Positions 5,976 to 6,889 of a stretch of 6,889 nt of DNA are shown one piece after another. Source of the DNA: CAZKFN01 sp964552035 (GTDB lineage Bacteria; Bacteroidota; Bacteroidia; Flavobacteriales_E; Vicingaceae). The stretch lies in contig CAZKFN010000102.1 in assembly GCA_964552035.1 (NCBI GenBank), positions 1 to 6,889 of the forward strand, written 5' to 3'. The position numbers and the translations under genes were made by a program. The notes under the pieces are model-generated. The model worked only from the letters and a program-made list of their open reading frames with translations, was not told the origin of the DNA and did not search any database. Position 1 is the stretch's first letter, and each line of letters starts with the position of its first letter.

Positions 5976-6008
5976 CAAAATTAGGGAAATTAATAAATAA
6001 AAGACCAA
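5976..6008 (-). promoter_or_regulatory. candidate promoter (TTG - 22 bp - TAATTTTG) for the methyltransferase gene
   Basis: On the minus strand TTG (6008-6006) precedes TAATTTTG (5983-5976) by 22 bases, within the usual Bacteroidota spacing, and the -7 is an exact TAnnTTTG. It lies 25 bases before the ATG at 5950. This suggests that the methyltransferase is not simply transcribed from lptD. No clear terminator is visible between the lptD stop and this promoter. Confidence 0.5.
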
Positions 6009-6053
6009 TGTATCCGATTTAAAAATAAACTGGTTATAAAGAGAGGGTAAGTT

Positions 6054-6889
6054 CTAACGAATCACATCGTAGTAGTCTCTTCTACGATTTAATTTCAGGT
6101 CTTGTAAAACGGGAGATTTCACATTTAAAGTAATCATATAACTTTGTCTAGGGCCAAAGGGAACCCAGTTAATAGCAAGTTCCCAACAGTGCAAATCTCT
6201 ATTAATACTAACAGAAGTGTAGGTAAAATCTTTACGTTCGAAGTCCCATCCAGAGTTAAAAGCAACCTTCCATTTTTCAGTGATATTAACATCCCCATAA
6301 AAGTTTAAGGTTTGGGTAAGATTTTCTTCAAAACCTGGTTTACTATATCTAATGTTATAACTTACATTTAAAGACCAAGGGATACTAAAGTCTATAAATT
6401 GATCAGGATTAGCATTGATTTCCTCTAACTCTGCATCAGTTGCAAAATCACTTTTCTTATCTGTATTTCCACCTTCACCACCTTTTAAGCTAAAGTTAAA
6501 TGCCAGATTAGTATTGGTCATTCTAAAAAGTGACCCTTTTTGATCTTGCCAAGTAGTATTCACTTTTCTCCCATTACTATCTAGTCCATAAGGATCAAGA
6601 GTGCTGCTAAATTGAATGTTAAAAAGTTCTCCAATTCTAGTCCTACCACTAATTCCCAAAGGAGCCCAATTTAAGGAATCAGCTTCTAAGTCATAAGAAG
6701 TATTAAAGCCAAGGTTCTCAAAAATGGTGATTTTTTTGGTTCCTGCGGTATCGCTTTTATCCTTTACTTTCATTTCTATATTATTTAGCAAGTTGAATCC
6801 AATCCTTCCTTGTTTATTTTTGCCAGGGGTTCCATAAATGCTTCCCTCAAATATGGAATAATCTACTTCCTCCATATTTTGATTTAAAT
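6054..6889 (-). CDS. lptD: LPS-assembly outer membrane protein LptD, C-terminal part (partial)
   Basis: LptD is the outer-membrane beta-barrel that, with LptE, inserts lipopolysaccharide into the outer leaflet. Only about 277 C-terminal residues are here. The frame is open through the right edge (codons Leu-Asn-Gln-Asn precede the ATG at 6875), so that Met is internal and the true start lies beyond 6889. Counting from it, alternating beta-strand sequence is typical of the barrel. The closing region is diagnostic of the Bacteroidota form: ADSLNWAPLGISGRT (65-79), the DQFIDFSIPWSLN stretch (158-170), YSKPGFEENLTQTL (177-190), KWKVAFNSGWDFE (201-213), FTYTSVSINRDLHCWE (217-232), NWVPFGPRQSY (236-246) and LQDLKLNRRRDYYD (257-270). 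The linker around 131-157 (GGEGGN, then acidic residues) looks like a periplasmic turn or surface loop. The end is intact, with TAG at 6056-6054. Full-length homologues are several hundred residues longer. Confidence 0.9.
   Translation of the reverse strand, partial: LNQNMEEVDYSIFEGSIYGTPGKNKQGRIGFNLLNNIEMKVKDKSDTAGTKKITIFENLGFNTSYDLEADSLNWAPLGISGRTRIGELFNIQFSSTLDPYGLDSNGRKVNTTWQDQKGSLFRMTNTNLAFNFSLKGGEGGNTDKKSDFATDAELEEINANPDQFIDFSIPWSLNVSYNIRYSKPGFEENLTQTLNFYGDVNITEKWKVAFNSGWDFERKDFTYTSVSINRDLHCWELAINWVPFGPRQSYMITLNVKSPVLQDLKLNRRRDYYDVIR

Noticed and set aside
6054..6875. ATG at 6875 as the true start of a 273-residue protein
   Set aside because: The frame continues open to the window edge, and the protein aligns by motif with only the C-terminal part of LptD, so the methionine is internal.
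1..6889. CRISPR array, IS element, tRNA, rRNA or riboswitch
   Set aside because: I found no regularly spaced repeats, no transposase reading frame, no terminal inverted repeats and no cloverleaf or rRNA-like sequence on reading both strands. queD lacks a recognisable preQ1-type leader in the short gap before it.

Overview
The window looks like chromosomal DNA from a member of the Bacteroidota, probably a flavobacterium-like marine or free-living lineage. Four things point there: secreted proteins ending in a type IX secretion system (T9SS) type A sorting domain, a Bacteroidota-type LptD, a DUF6122-type membrane protein, and AT-rich DNA with TAnnTTTG-type -7 promoter elements and no clear Shine-Dalgarno sequences. 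The class cannot be fixed from this sequence alone.

Layout, left to right. Bases 1-93 are the last 30 codons of a T9SS cargo gene whose body lies off the left edge. Six bases later a second T9SS cargo gene starts (100-1002). The two genes share a 55-base exact repeat inside their sorting-domain codons. Next come two housekeeping genes on the plus strand: queD (queuosine/7-deazaguanine pathway; best start GTG at 1136) and ychF (ribosome-associated ATPase, 1678-2772). A third, larger T9SS-exported protein follows (2973-4829). It ends in an 11-base convergent overlap with a short four-helix membrane protein of the DUF6122 kind (minus strand, 4819-5130). Upstream of that, also on the minus strand, are a class I SAM-dependent methyltransferase (5174-5950) and the C-terminal third or so of the outer-membrane LPS-assembly protein LptD (6054-6889, running off the right edge).

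How the genes work together. There is no single pathway. The three T9SS cargoes and LptD all concern the cell envelope or surface, whereas queD and ychF serve tRNA modification and translation. The spacing suggests that the two leftmost cargo genes are cotranscribed. The -7 elements suggest separate promoters for queD, ychF, the 618-residue cargo gene, the methyltransferase and the DUF6122 gene.

I see no mobile element, CRISPR array, rRNA or tRNA, and nothing that amounts to a new multi-gene system. The most informative oddities are the sharply bounded 55-base repeat between neighbouring sorting domains, the metal-ligand-like residues in the tiny DUF6122 protein, and the untested methyltransferase next to it.
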